A DNA stretch of 64,000 nucleotides. Origin: DASRHT01 sp035293765 (GTDB lineage: Bacteria; Chloroflexota; Ktedonobacteria; Ktedonobacterales; Ktedonobacteraceae). Both the position numbers and the translations under genes were made by a program. The notes under the pieces are model-generated. The model made no database searches. It was not told the origin of the DNA and saw only the letters and a list, made by a program, of their open reading frames with translations. The first letter of the stretch is position 1. Every line of letters begins with the position of its first letter. This document shows, one piece after another, positions 8,600 to 17,000 of the stretch. Location: contig DATGMF010000041.1 of the NCBI GenBank assembly GCA_035293765.1, forward strand, positions 1 through 64,000, read 5' to 3'.

Positions 8600-9283
8600 T
8601 TATCTAATATCAAGGTACATCTGTTGCAGCCTGACCGGAGAGACGCCGCAGCGGTAAAGCACGCGCAGGTACCACATAAAAAGCACGCTGCGCAGCAACC
8701 CGATCTTCTCATGCCGTCGCGCCGAAGTGGTGACGTACTGAGGCAACAGGACGAATTTGCCAATGCTACGGAGCCGAACAATAATTGCCAGATCTTCCAT
8801 CAATGGCTGCTCAGGATAGCCATGAATGGCTCTGAAGCTGGTCGCGCGTATAAAATATGCCTGGTCCCCGGTGAAAATATTGGACAGACGCGAGCGCAGA
8901 TTGGTTGTCCAGGCCACGCAGCGATAGGCCAGACTCGCCTCGTCAAATTTGATGCGAAATGCCCCTCCAACTACCTCTGGCTTTTTCAGTGTGTATTCAA
9001 TTGCTTGCAAGGCGTGAGCAGGCAGCCTGGTATCGGCATGTAGAAAAATAAAAATATCGCCGTGCGCAACAGCGGCCCCTGCATTCATCTGGCTTGCGCG
9101 GCCACGAGGAGCGGAAATAACCCTCCCATAGCGTTGAGCAATGGCAATCGTGTTATCAGTGCTTCCTCCATCAACAATGAGCACTTCACAATCGTGCTGC
9201 GTGCAGTGTTCCATCAAGGAGCTAAGCTGAGCCTCAAGCACTGCTTCTTCATTCAGAACGGGGACGATGATCGAAAAACGCAC
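8600..9283 (-). CDS. TIGR04283-type family 2 glycosyltransferase
   Basis: From the GTG at 9283 (AGGAAAGG, 8 nt upstream) it has 227 residues. This start fits better than an in-frame TTG nine codons earlier, because the protein then opens with RFSIIVPVLNEE as GT-A enzymes do. The features RGRASQMNAGA, FLHADT (DxD-like metal site), GAFRI, GDQAYF and PLMEDLAI are those of the subfamily often annotated as arsenosugar-biosynthesis glycosyltransferase. Most members are of unproven substrate, and no arsenic genes are nearby, so I keep only the fold. A radical SAM gene lies 99 nt upstream on the same strand, separated by a hairpin. Confidence 0.88.
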   Translation of the reverse strand: MRFSIIVPVLNEEAVLEAQLSSLMEHCTQHDCEVLIVDGGSTDNTIAIAQRYGRVISAPRGRASQMNAGAAVAHGDIFIFLHADTRLPAHALQAIEYTLKKPEVVGGAFRIKFDEASLAYRCVAWTTNLRSRLSNIFTGDQAYFIRATSFRAIHGYPEQPLMEDLAIIVRLRSIGKFVLLPQYVTTSARRHEKIGLLRSVLFMWYLRVLYRCGVSPVRLQQMYLDIR

Positions 9284-9327
9284 GACAATAACCTTTCCTG
9301 AAACGAACAATAACCATCAACAAATAA

Positions 9328-9348
9328 AGGCGATCTAACGGATCGCCT
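9328..9348 (-). terminator. intrinsic terminator after the radical SAM gene
   Basis: An 8-bp perfect stem (AGGCGATC / GATCGCCT) with a 5-nt loop is followed on the minus strand by TTTATTTG. It lies 35 nt after the stop of the radical SAM gene. Confidence 0.65.
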
Positions 9349-9382
9349 CAATACTTACGAATATTTTACCGCATGCAAGCAA

Positions 9383-10816
9383 TTATTGCACGATTGGTTG
9401 TTGTGATTTCCCTCTGCGCACAGGCAGGGGTATAAACGCGCTCTCCTGTGCGTGGGGCTGGGCAGGGCGCATTTTCGCGTTCAGAGCGCAAAATGACATC
9501 ACGCCTCTTGGGGATGCATTATGGAAACAGCAGCGCTCGATCCTGCTCATATCGATATCGCTCTCGTCCATAAACGGTTTGACAAAAAGGGTGAGCGTTT
9601 TGCGGCTCGTCCAGAACGAGGGATCGGCGCCAAGATGGGGCCAGAGCGTTTTTATCAGTTTAAGGCTGCCACCGATATTGGTGACAATTTGCGGTAGGAC
9701 CGCCGCCCGACCTCGTGTGAGCATACGCAGCGTCATATTGGGACGCGGCCCCATCACCTCCATAAATTCCTGCAAGGTGAAATTTGGCGCGATAGGTTTG
9801 TAGCCTGTTTTGGTATGTTTGAGTAGCGTGAACGTGTTGCATAGCGGTGAACCTTCGCCAACCGGGAAGAAGAGATCCTGTGCTATGCCCGTTTGCTCTT
9901 CGATTAGTTTGAGGATCTCCGGCATGCGCAGCTTACGTGGCGCGGGCTTGTCTGCCACATTGGTATTGCCCTCCACATTGCCAATTTCAAAGCGGCCAAA
10001 GGGCGTTGCGGCCTGGAATGCAATGGCGCAGACGGTGCCCGGATGTTGCCAGGCGAAGTCAATCACCTGCTGAATCTGGTCCGTGTTGAGGCCATCGTAG
10101 AGGGAGACGGCCAGGGTTGAGGGCAGGTTGACCCGTTCCAACGCCACGACGGCTTTCTCGCGCACCTCCCAGAGGTCCTCGCCGCGCAGTCGCTGAATAT
10201 CCTGTGGACGTGTGCTATCAAATTGCAAATAGACGGAGGTGAAGCCCCAGGAGACGAGCTTTGCGGCAAAATCCGCCTCGCGCGCCAGGCGAATGCCATT
10301 GCTCACCATCTCTAGCTGGCCGAAGCCCTTGCGCTTGACCATAGCCGCGATCTGGTCCAGGTCTTTACGGATCGATGGCTCGCCGCCTGATATCTGTAAC
10401 GAGATACCCTTCCCTTCAATCGCGATAAGCTGGTCCATGCGCGTCTCAATCTCGTCTAACGAGTAATCGCGCTCCGAAGGGCTGGAATAGGCATAGCACA
10501 TCGGGCAGGTCAGATTGCAACGCTCGGTCACTTCGAGAATAGCCAGTCCGGCTGGCTTGCGCAGCGGAAAAGGAGAGAGTCCTCTAGAAATATCGGTATC
10601 GCCGCCATCCCCGTAACGCTCAATCATCAGCTTTTCCACTTGAAATGATTTGCGATAGAATGCGGCATGGTAACCAAGATCGGTCTCCACTCTTCCATGT
10701 GCGGGGCAGGTCCGTGTAAAGAAAACCTGCTCATTCTCATGCGCTTCATACGTAGCAGGAACGATCTCGCCACATGCTGAGCAGATGCTGCGCGTCTGTT
10801 TAAGAGTTTCGCTCAA
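9383..10816 (-). CDS. radical SAM enzyme with N-terminal Cys/His ribbon (Tes/MJ0619-like)
   Basis: From the TTG at 10816 (GGGGGAG upstream) the protein has 477 residues. A longer ATG version from 10900 would read through a terminator-like hairpin, so I prefer the shorter start. The N-terminus has a ribbon (CSAC at 12-15, CPAHG near 37-41). The radical SAM core has CNLTCPMC at 100-107 (CxxxCxxC, 4Fe-4S), then SGGEPS. Further cysteines near the C-terminus (RCCFHN, SFCAL) could bind another cluster. The layout and the opening SICSACGEIVPA resemble the archaeal lipid-crosslinking enzyme Tes and its bacterial relatives. That link is from memory and is not proven here. Confidence 0.82.
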   Translation of the reverse strand: MSETLKQTRSICSACGEIVPATYEAHENEQVFFTRTCPAHGRVETDLGYHAAFYRKSFQVEKLMIERYGDGGDTDISRGLSPFPLRKPAGLAILEVTERCNLTCPMCYAYSSPSERDYSLDEIETRMDQLIAIEGKGISLQISGGEPSIRKDLDQIAAMVKRKGFGQLEMVSNGIRLAREADFAAKLVSWGFTSVYLQFDSTRPQDIQRLRGEDLWEVREKAVVALERVNLPSTLAVSLYDGLNTDQIQQVIDFAWQHPGTVCAIAFQAATPFGRFEIGNVEGNTNVADKPAPRKLRMPEILKLIEEQTGIAQDLFFPVGEGSPLCNTFTLLKHTKTGYKPIAPNFTLQEFMEVMGPRPNMTLRMLTRGRAAVLPQIVTNIGGSLKLIKTLWPHLGADPSFWTSRKTLTLFVKPFMDESDIDMSRIERCCFHNASPRGVMSFCALNAKMRPAQPHAQESAFIPLPVRRGKSQQPIVQ

Positions 10817-10855
10817 GTTGCTCCCCCTTTTCGTCAAGTTCTGGAAAAACAGTGG

Positions 10856-10879
10856 GAGGAGGCAGCAGGCTGCCTCCTC
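10856..10879 (-). terminator. hairpin between the GNAT and radical SAM genes
   Basis: A 10-bp perfect stem (GAGGAGGCAG / CTGCCTCCTC) with a 4-nt loop is followed on the minus strand by a short spacer and five Ts. It ends the acetyltransferase transcript and argues that the radical SAM gene starts downstream, at 10816. Confidence 0.6.
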
Positions 10880-10903
10880 TACCAGTATAGCTGATTTCAC
10901 ATC

Positions 10904-11224
10904 TTAATCTAAGCGAAGAAGGAATTCTTCCACCTCCTCGTTGCGTGCATTGGCAAATCCCTTCCCCTCGCCGGTTATCGTGAACCCACAATTTTCCAGG
11001 ACACGCAGAGAGCCAATGTTGTCTTTAGCAGCACGGGCGTAGAGGGGACGCACTTTAATGTGCTCTATAAAAGCTAAGAGCGCCCTGGTGGCGATGCTTT
11101 TGCCCCAGTAGGGCTTGCCAAGCCAGTAGGTGACTTCTAGTTGCCCGTCTTCATCAATGTAGCTTGAAAAAGAGCCAGCTACCTGCCCGTTGAATTTGCA
11201 ACCGAGAACAAGGAGCTTTCCCAA
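10904..11224 (-). CDS. GNAT acetyltransferase, N-terminally short
   Basis: The 106-residue protein matches only the C-terminal two thirds of RimJ/RimL-type GNAT enzymes: strand beta4 (EVTYWLG), the acetyl-CoA loop region (KPYWGKSIATRALLAFI), ARAAKDNIGSLRVLENCGF and the C-terminal strands. The usual first 55-70 residues are missing. They cannot be recovered upstream, because the pncB stop is only 46 nt away. Yet the TTG start has an excellent AAGGAG five nucleotides upstream. Either the gene was cut by a deletion and picked up a fortuitous start, or this is a genuinely short form. The GNAT fold without its first strands would probably be impaired. Confidence 0.7.
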   Translation of the reverse strand: MGKLLVLGCKFNGQVAGSFSSYIDEDGQLEVTYWLGKPYWGKSIATRALLAFIEHIKVRPLYARAAKDNIGSLRVLENCGFTITGEGKGFANARNEEVEEFLLRLD

Positions 11225-11270
11225 TATCTCCTTCTGACGTCTCTCGTTATTTTATTCTCACATTTTCAAA

Positions 11271-12662
11271 TTAGATTGCCTGGCCCTGTAGCTGCGCGGC
11301 TTGTCTGCGCAAGGCTTGCAGGCTGCTGCTGAAGTTCACCGGATAGGGGGTATCGACGGTGAGAGAGCGATATTGCGGGGGAAGCTGCGCCAGGTTTTGC
11401 TGAGCCAGTTCGCGCACCTCCGAAAGCGGCGGCAGACTCCCCGGAATGATTTCTCCGTTGCGCATCACCGGTTTCAGCAACCGGTGGTAGTTGTCAGGGC
11501 GCGGCTCATGCGCAAGCTGGATGATATCCTCTTCCCAGTCGGGATGACGATACACCTCTTTCTTACCCGGCCAGGTGCTTTTAGCGCCCGCAGTCTTGAT
11601 CTTCGGATGCTCGATGCCCTCTTCATCGACATACCAGACTTCTTTATAAACAGTTCCCAGCGAACCTCCCTGGATGCCTCGCTCGACGGACCCCAGCCCG
11701 TTCCCCAATGCTGTGCCGACGCCGAAGGAGTCGATAGCAGCGCCAGCTTGCAACATTTCGGTGATTTTCCACTCGTCGAGATCGCCGCTGGCAAGGATGC
11801 GCACGCTGTTTAAGCCAGCTTTATCAAGCTGCTCGCGGATGTAAATGCTGTCTCTGACGATATCCCCGCTATCCAGGCGCACGGCAGCCAGCGTATGGCC
11901 CAGCGTCTCCTGTGAGCGCAGCGCCACCTCGATGGCGGTGTTAATGGCCTGTCGCGGATCGTACGTATCCAGCAGCAGAGTATAGCGGTTGTAAGCCTGC
12001 GCCACCGCTTCAAAAGCCTCTTCTTCGGTATCAAACAATTCGATTAGCGCGTGGGGCACCGTTCCCGTTGCAGGGAGGCGATACTCATAGGCGGCGTTGA
12101 GCAGCGATGTGCTGGCGCAGCCGCCGATGTAGGACGCGCGCGCCACTGTCATTGGCTCCTGGGCGCGCCGGAAGGCGAATTCGGCGACGCGTCGTGGATG
12201 TCCCTGTTCCGCTGCGTAGACGATACGAGATGCTTTAGTGGCAATCAGCGTCGAGAGCGCGATAGCCTGGAGCAGCCCCGATTCCAGCAGCAGAGCTTCG
12301 CGGAAAGGAGCCGTGACGCGCAGTAGCGGCTCGTTGGGAAAGGCTATTGTCCCCTCAGGAAAAGCCAGAATCTCGCCGGTGAAACGCAAATTCGCCATCT
12401 CATCCAGAAAAGCAAAATCATAATCGCGAATGCGCGCCAGAAAGTTAAGTTCCTCTTCGGTGTAGCGGAAGGACTGCGCGAACTCCAGGGCCGATTCCAG
12501 CCCGGCAACCAGGAGGTAAGCGCCTCCAAAGGGGGCGGTGCGTGTATAAAGATCGAAGGTGGTGAGTCCGTTGCGACCACTCCGCCACGAGATATATGCT
12601 GAATCTGGGTGATACATATCGGCCATCAATCCTGGATGTATTTTAGGAGCGCGACGATTCAT
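11271..12662 (-). CDS. pncB: nicotinate phosphoribosyltransferase
   Basis: The 463-residue enzyme joins nicotinate and PRPP to give nicotinate mononucleotide in the Preiss-Handler NAD salvage route. Visible signatures are the N-terminal GLMADMYH, FDLYTR and the GGAYLLVAGLE region, the central FAFRRAQ with GGCASTSLL, LDSGDI (phosphate/ribose site), LASGDLDE and GVGTALG of the type II PRTase fold. I chose the ATG at 12662, preceded by AAGGGGA, over an in-frame ATG 11 codons earlier. A short palindrome about 45 nt upstream may be an operator. Confidence 0.95.
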   Translation of the reverse strand: MNRRAPKIHPGLMADMYHPDSAYISWRSGRNGLTTFDLYTRTAPFGGAYLLVAGLESALEFAQSFRYTEEELNFLARIRDYDFAFLDEMANLRFTGEILAFPEGTIAFPNEPLLRVTAPFREALLLESGLLQAIALSTLIATKASRIVYAAEQGHPRRVAEFAFRRAQEPMTVARASYIGGCASTSLLNAAYEYRLPATGTVPHALIELFDTEEEAFEAVAQAYNRYTLLLDTYDPRQAINTAIEVALRSQETLGHTLAAVRLDSGDIVRDSIYIREQLDKAGLNSVRILASGDLDEWKITEMLQAGAAIDSFGVGTALGNGLGSVERGIQGGSLGTVYKEVWYVDEEGIEHPKIKTAGAKSTWPGKKEVYRHPDWEEDIIQLAHEPRPDNYHRLLKPVMRNGEIIPGSLPPLSEVRELAQQNLAQLPPQYRSLTVDTPYPVNFSSSLQALRRQAAQLQGQAI

Positions 12663-12704
12663 TAGACTGTCCCCTTGTTCGGTTTTTCGCATCATCTGAG
12701 TTAG

Positions 12705-12717
12705 TGTACATTGTACA
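12705..12717. promoter_or_regulatory. palindrome upstream of pncB
   Basis: TGTACATTGTACA is a perfect 13-bp palindrome inside a longer AT-rich, partly symmetric stretch (12701-12724), about 45 nt before the pncB start. The position suits a repressor of NAD salvage, but I cannot assign it to a known regulator such as NrtR or NiaR. Confidence 0.35.
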
Positions 12718-12866
12718 ATATTAATGCTGTTTTTGCAACCCTGCTGCTATGAGATGAAACAGGTCTTTGGGATGATATTTATGGTGACAGTAAATGTTAG
12801 CTAGGTGTAAATACTATTTGCTATGGTGGTAGTAACAGCATGGAGGCGCATACTACCTGAGACGTA

Positions 12867-12910
12867 CTGAAATTACGTCGCGGAGGGATTACCCAGGATT
12901 GTAATTTCAG
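12867..12910. promoter_or_regulatory. inverted repeat upstream of the alpha/beta hydrolase gene
   Basis: CTGAAATTAC (12867-12876) and its perfect inverse GTAATTTCAG (12901-12910) frame a 24-nt interior. They lie in the 357-nt divergent spacer between pncB and the hydrolase, just before AT-rich TAAAATAGG. The two half-sites could bind a dimeric regulator or form an mRNA hairpin. I see no gene in the rest of this spacer. Confidence 0.4.
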
Positions 12911-13019
12911 GTAAAATAGGAACAGAGCCTGTTTGAAAACAGAATATGTCGCTCTGTCAGTTCTTTTGTTATACAACGTCGTAAAGAATTGAGCATTGAG
13001 CCATTAAGGAGGAACGGCT

Positions 13020-14132
13020 ATGGCAGGGCAAAAAGGGCAAAATCGCTGGTTCGTCGGCCTTGCAACCAGTACAGGTATTCTTGGGCTTTCTCTCACCAGC
13101 GGGCTAACAATGTTAGCGTTTCGTTTCGTGGAGGAATTTTCTCATCCTCATCTCCTGTTACAGGAAGCCATCTTTGATTGGGAAATCCCTCACACGGCTC
13201 CCGAGCCGCCATTAGAGCGGCAGCGTTCGCTGCTTTTTAAGACCGTTGACAATACGCTCCTCCGAGGCGATTTCTGGGCGCAGCCGCAGAAGGCCCCCAC
13301 GATTGTGCTCTGTCATGGGTACCGCGTCTCCAGAACATACTTGCGCGAGGCTGCCGCGCTGGAGTATCAGCGTGGCTACAACGTCTTTTCCTTCGACTTT
13401 CGCGGGCACGGCGAGAGCGATAGCGTCACGACCAGCGGCGGGAAAGCGGAGGTGCGCGATCTGGAAGCTGCGATCTTTGTGGCGAGTCGGCAACCAGAGA
13501 CGCTGCCAGGCAAAATCGTCATTCATGGCTTCTCTATGGGCGCATCTGTGGCTCTGCTCATGTCCCCTCATCCTGACGTCGTTGCCATTATCGCCGATAG
13601 TCCCTACGCCCATTCAGATGATATCCTGCGTCGCCTTGTCAATTATCGCCTGACACAGGAGAGCCGCGGCTGGATACCGCTGTTGCAGATATTGCGTTGC
13701 CTGTTCCCGGCTATTGCCTGGGCCACTATTGCGACCAGCGCCATTGTTTTTCGCTTACGCTTCGGCTTTCATTTTGTGGCTCATCCTGCCTGGAGCTTCA
13801 AGTATTGGAAGACGCATGCGAGCGCGAAAAAACTGCCAATCGTGGTCAAAACCGCCGCTCAAAAGCAGATAATGCAGCATCGCTCTACTCCGATCCTGCT
13901 GATCCATTCATCCGGCGATATGTTGATCCCCATTGAGCACGCTCGTAAGATCGCGGCGGAGGCTATCCTGAACGATGTACCGCTGGAAACATACTTTGTG
14001 GATCATCCCGCGCATTGTGGAGCGTATATCTGTAATCCTCATCAGTATACCAGCATATTGCAGAAGTTTCTCGAACACCATCTTGGTGATGATTTTCCAG
14101 AGGGGCGCCAAAAAATAGACATAATTGGGTAA
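13020..14132 (+). CDS. membrane-anchored alpha/beta hydrolase
   Basis: The 370-residue protein starts with one hydrophobic segment (about 11-32), which acts as an uncleaved anchor or signal. The alpha/beta-hydrolase core has the oxyanion-strand motif VLCHGYR, FDFRGHGES, the nucleophile elbow GFSMGA (Ser), the acid in SGDMLIP (Asp) and the catalytic His in PAHCGAY. A hydrophobic insertion at about 225-250 (IAWATIATSAIVFRL) could cover the active site or touch the membrane. The family contains the YqkD/BEM46-like serine hydrolases, whose substrates are mostly unknown. The ATG follows a perfect AAGGAGG. Confidence 0.88.
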   Translation: MAGQKGQNRWFVGLATSTGILGLSLTSGLTMLAFRFVEEFSHPHLLLQEAIFDWEIPHTAPEPPLERQRSLLFKTVDNTLLRGDFWAQPQKAPTIVLCHGYRVSRTYLREAAALEYQRGYNVFSFDFRGHGESDSVTTSGGKAEVRDLEAAIFVASRQPETLPGKIVIHGFSMGASVALLMSPHPDVVAIIADSPYAHSDDILRRLVNYRLTQESRGWIPLLQILRCLFPAIAWATIATSAIVFRLRFGFHFVAHPAWSFKYWKTHASAKKLPIVVKTAAQKQIMQHRSTPILLIHSSGDMLIPIEHARKIAAEAILNDVPLETYFVDHPAHCGAYICNPHQYTSILQKFLEHHLGDDFPEGRQKIDIIG

Positions 14133-14140
14133 GAAAAGAC

Positions 14141-14169
14141 TTGAAACTTTGCATTCTTCTATGCATAAT
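14141..14169 (+). promoter_or_regulatory. promoter of the coiled-coil membrane protein gene
   Basis: TTGAAA (-35, 14141-14146) and CATAAT (-10, 14164-14169) are separated by 17 nt, giving a leader of about 90 nt before the ATG at 14266. Confidence 0.5.
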
Positions 14170-14265
14170 TGCTAAAGAGAGTACTTTTATTCCAATTTGC
14201 CTTAAATGCAGGTTTGTATGACCATTCCTGTATTACCCGTGCAAGAACGCTAAGAGGAGCGTCGT

Positions 14266-15300
14266 ATGCTACCATCAGAGGATTTGAACCAGACAACAGA
14301 TGCCCTTGAGACCATCACTCAGACCACGGAGGCGCTCCAGTCGCTTCCTAGAACAACTCAATCCCGGGTATTGTCGCGCGTTACTGATCGTCGTAGTGCT
14401 TTAAACGGGCGGCGACAACATCTTCTCGAACGTGATACCGATGCTTTACCGCAGATTACGATGGAGCCTCCAGGGGCGCGTGTGGCCTGGCGGCAGGTGA
14501 TACACCTGCGTGAAGAAAACAGACATTTACGCTTTGCTCTTGAGCAGCAGCAGCTTGAGATGCAGCGTATCTTCAATGAATATAGCGCATTGCAAGCTTC
14601 TTATGACAAAGAAATAGCGGTTGTTCATAAAGGATATCAGCAAGAGATAGAGCAATATCAGAATCATTTGCGGGAAATGATGGAGGAGCGCAACAAGGCG
14701 CAGGAGACTTACCTGCAAATGGAGCAGCGCTACCAAATCTTATACCATACCTTCCAGGATGCCGTTGAAGAAGAGGCTCGCAAAATGGTGGTGGAAGCCA
14801 CGCAAACCGTCGAGCTCTCCCCTGAAAGTGTACCAACGTTTTTGCAGGATGCCGTCAAAACATTGGAGATCCGCGCCCGCGAGGTTGAAGACAAACATCT
14901 GCTGGAAGCCCTGTATCTCAAGGGAGAGGTCCAGCGGATGGCCGAGCAACTAACGGCGGAACGTAAATTACTGGATGAGGAGCGGCAGAAGCTGTTTACC
15001 ATGCAGCATACGGCCCGTGAGCAGGCAGAACTGCACCAGAAAATGCTGCAATCTCGTCTGTACACTCGCTGGAAATTTAAATCGGCGACGACCTCGGTTG
15101 GGCTGCTGGTGACATTAATCGTATTGCAGTTTCTTACCCTCAGCCTGTTCCACATCCCTTTTGTCACGGCTGTTGCGTTGGCGATCTTTGCTCCCGTTGT
15201 TCTCTGTTCGCTGCTGGCTTTTGTCCTGGCTCGCCCGTTATCGACGGTGAAAGATATCTATGAAAGCGCGCCGCGCAAGAAGAAGGTCAAAAAGCAATAG
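14266..15300 (+). CDS. coiled-coil protein with C-terminal membrane hairpin
   Basis: I do not recognise a named family. The 344-residue protein has a Thr/Leu-rich N-terminus, then a Glu/Gln/Arg-rich heptad region from about 80 to 265 that should form a long coiled coil. Two adjacent hydrophobic helices follow at about 278-300 and 302-325 (VGLLVTLIVLQFLTLSLF, ALAIFAPVVLCSLLAFVLA), and then a Lys-rich end. It is probably anchored in the membrane at its C-terminus with the coil in the cytoplasm. AAGAGGAG precedes the ATG. The gene stands alone, with its own promoter and terminator. Confidence 0.75.
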   Translation: MLPSEDLNQTTDALETITQTTEALQSLPRTTQSRVLSRVTDRRSALNGRRQHLLERDTDALPQITMEPPGARVAWRQVIHLREENRHLRFALEQQQLEMQRIFNEYSALQASYDKEIAVVHKGYQQEIEQYQNHLREMMEERNKAQETYLQMEQRYQILYHTFQDAVEEEARKMVVEATQTVELSPESVPTFLQDAVKTLEIRAREVEDKHLLEALYLKGEVQRMAEQLTAERKLLDEERQKLFTMQHTAREQAELHQKMLQSRLYTRWKFKSATTSVGLLVTLIVLQFLTLSLFHIPFVTAVALAIFAPVVLCSLLAFVLARPLSTVKDIYESAPRKKKVKKQ

Positions 15301-15314
15301 CAATAACCGTATAG

Positions 15315-15353
15315 AAAAGGGACTCGTCAGGCTATGCTGCGAGTCCCTTTTTT
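15315..15353. terminator. bidirectional intrinsic terminator
   Basis: The 12-bp perfect stem AAAAGGGACTCG / CGAGTCCCTTTT has a 13-nt loop and is followed by six Ts on the plus side. The mirrored A-run serves the minus strand. It sits between the convergent coiled-coil and flavoprotein genes. Confidence 0.85.
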
Positions 15354-15360
15354 GCAGGAA

Positions 15361-16785
15361 TTATCCGCGCAGATTGAGCACAGTACGAACGAAGCGGCGA
15401 TTATTGACCGCCCCTGTGCTTTCCAGATACGCCTCAAAGGCAGCCTGTTGTACCCCGGTATTCATGGTGGGATAAGCGTGAATCGTGTTAAAGATGTCGT
15501 TAATGGTCAGGTTATGTTGCATCGCCAGCGACATCTCTCCCAGCAGTTCCCCCGCGTGCGCGCCGACCATATGCGCGCCGACGATCTCATCCTTCTTGCC
15601 CGCTAACACCAGTTTGATAAATCCGGTCGTCTCATTTTCCGTCTGGGCGCGATCAATATCGGCCCAGGGGAGTTTGACCACGCGCGTCTGTTTATACTGT
15701 TGTTCGGCCTCTTGAGGCGTGAAGCCGACGCGTGCCGCCTCCGGGTCGGTGAAAGTACACCAGGGAACGACCCGATAATCGACCTTTTTCTTGCCAACCG
15801 GCAGCACCGCATTGCGCACGGCGATACCCGCCTGGTACGCGGCCACATGCGTAAAAAAGTAGCCCCCAATCACATCGCCAATGGCAAGGACGTTTGGCGC
15901 CGATGTCTGTAAATAGTCATCAACCTTGATGCCTTTGCTATCGTAGGCGATGCCGGCCTCCGCTAAGTTTAGCCCTTCGACGTTAGGATGGCGCCCAACT
16001 GCGAGCAGAATTTCGTCGGCCTCGATATTCCAGACTCTGGTTCCCTGCTTGACTGTGATGACTTTCTTCTGCCCCTGACGGCTGGCTTTAAGCACCTGCG
16101 TCTCTGTGGCGATGTCGATGCCTTCTGATTGTAGTACGGTGACAATCGTTGCCGATACCTCAGGGTCCTCTTTGGGCAAAATGCGTTCCGCTCTCTGAAT
16201 AATGGTCACTTTTGTTCCCAGGCGCTCAAATGCCTGCCCCAGTTCTACGCTGATAGGGCCGCCGCCAATAATCGCCAGGGATGACGGCAGAGCTGTCAAG
16301 TCGAAAACGTCTTCATTGGTGAAGTATCCCACCTCCTGCAAGCCTTCTATTGCCGGGATGGCGGGCCGCGAGCCGGTGGCGATCACAATGCTACGGCTGG
16401 TTATTTCCTCGTCATTGAGCACTAACTCCGTGGGAGATTTGAATGAGACCGCGCCGAACTTGATGGTTGCCCCTTCAGCATAGACTTTTTCCGCTTCCTG
16501 TACACGGCTGATCACCCCCTGTACGTATGCGGACACTCGCGCCATATCAACCCCCAGGTTCGCCGGAGTCAATCCTAGCTGCATGGCTTCTCTGGCCTGC
16601 TGTACCACGCGAGCCACATGGATCAGGCTTTTGCTTGGCACGCAACCGTAGTTTAAGCAATCCCCTCCAAGACGCTCCTTATCAATCAATAAAACATTTG
16701 CTCCCAGGTTCGTCGCCACGCGAGCGGCGGTGAGCCCCCCAGAACCGCCGCCGATAATCGCGATATCGTATTGTGTACGAGCCAT
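15361..16785 (-). CDS. FAD-dependent pyridine nucleotide-disulphide oxidoreductase (Lpd/MerA-like)
   Basis: The 474-residue class I flavoprotein has the FAD fold GGGSGG at the N-terminus, the redox-active pair in GGDCLNYGCVPS, the NAD(P) fold GGGPISVELGQAF and the AIGDV FAD motif. The C-terminal dimer domain has HAYPT where lipoamide dehydrogenases have HxHPT. It lacks the MerA N-terminal metal domain and the C-terminal vicinal cysteines, so it is not a true mercuric reductase. It is also not next to 2-oxoacid dehydrogenase genes. It probably reduces a disulphide or quinone substrate with NAD(P)H. AGGAGGT precedes the ATG. Confidence 0.88.
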   Translation of the reverse strand: MARTQYDIAIIGGGSGGLTAARVATNLGANVLLIDKERLGGDCLNYGCVPSKSLIHVARVVQQAREAMQLGLTPANLGVDMARVSAYVQGVISRVQEAEKVYAEGATIKFGAVSFKSPTELVLNDEEITSRSIVIATGSRPAIPAIEGLQEVGYFTNEDVFDLTALPSSLAIIGGGPISVELGQAFERLGTKVTIIQRAERILPKEDPEVSATIVTVLQSEGIDIATETQVLKASRQGQKKVITVKQGTRVWNIEADEILLAVGRHPNVEGLNLAEAGIAYDSKGIKVDDYLQTSAPNVLAIGDVIGGYFFTHVAAYQAGIAVRNAVLPVGKKKVDYRVVPWCTFTDPEAARVGFTPQEAEQQYKQTRVVKLPWADIDRAQTENETTGFIKLVLAGKKDEIVGAHMVGAHAGELLGEMSLAMQHNLTINDIFNTIHAYPTMNTGVQQAAFEAYLESTGAVNNRRFVRTVLNLRG

Positions 16786-17000
16786 TCTTTAACCTCCTGG
16801 CACGAGTCTTTGTGATATAGTGCGTATGACGGGTTTGTATGTTCTGTCGTGTGTCGTATCTGGATGGATAAAATAAATTCTATCATAAACAACGGCTAGA
16901 AAGTCTATATTTAGGCAATATTGATCAGGCATATTGACCCAGGAGACCAGGGTACTTCGTGTAACTTATAGATATCAAAATTCCTGAGGAGCATGCATGT

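Noticed and set aside
15361..16785. Annotation as true mercuric reductase or as the E3 subunit of a 2-oxoacid dehydrogenase
   Set aside because: No metal-binding N-terminal domain or C-terminal cysteine pair, and no E1/E2 genes nearby; only the general flavoprotein family is supported.
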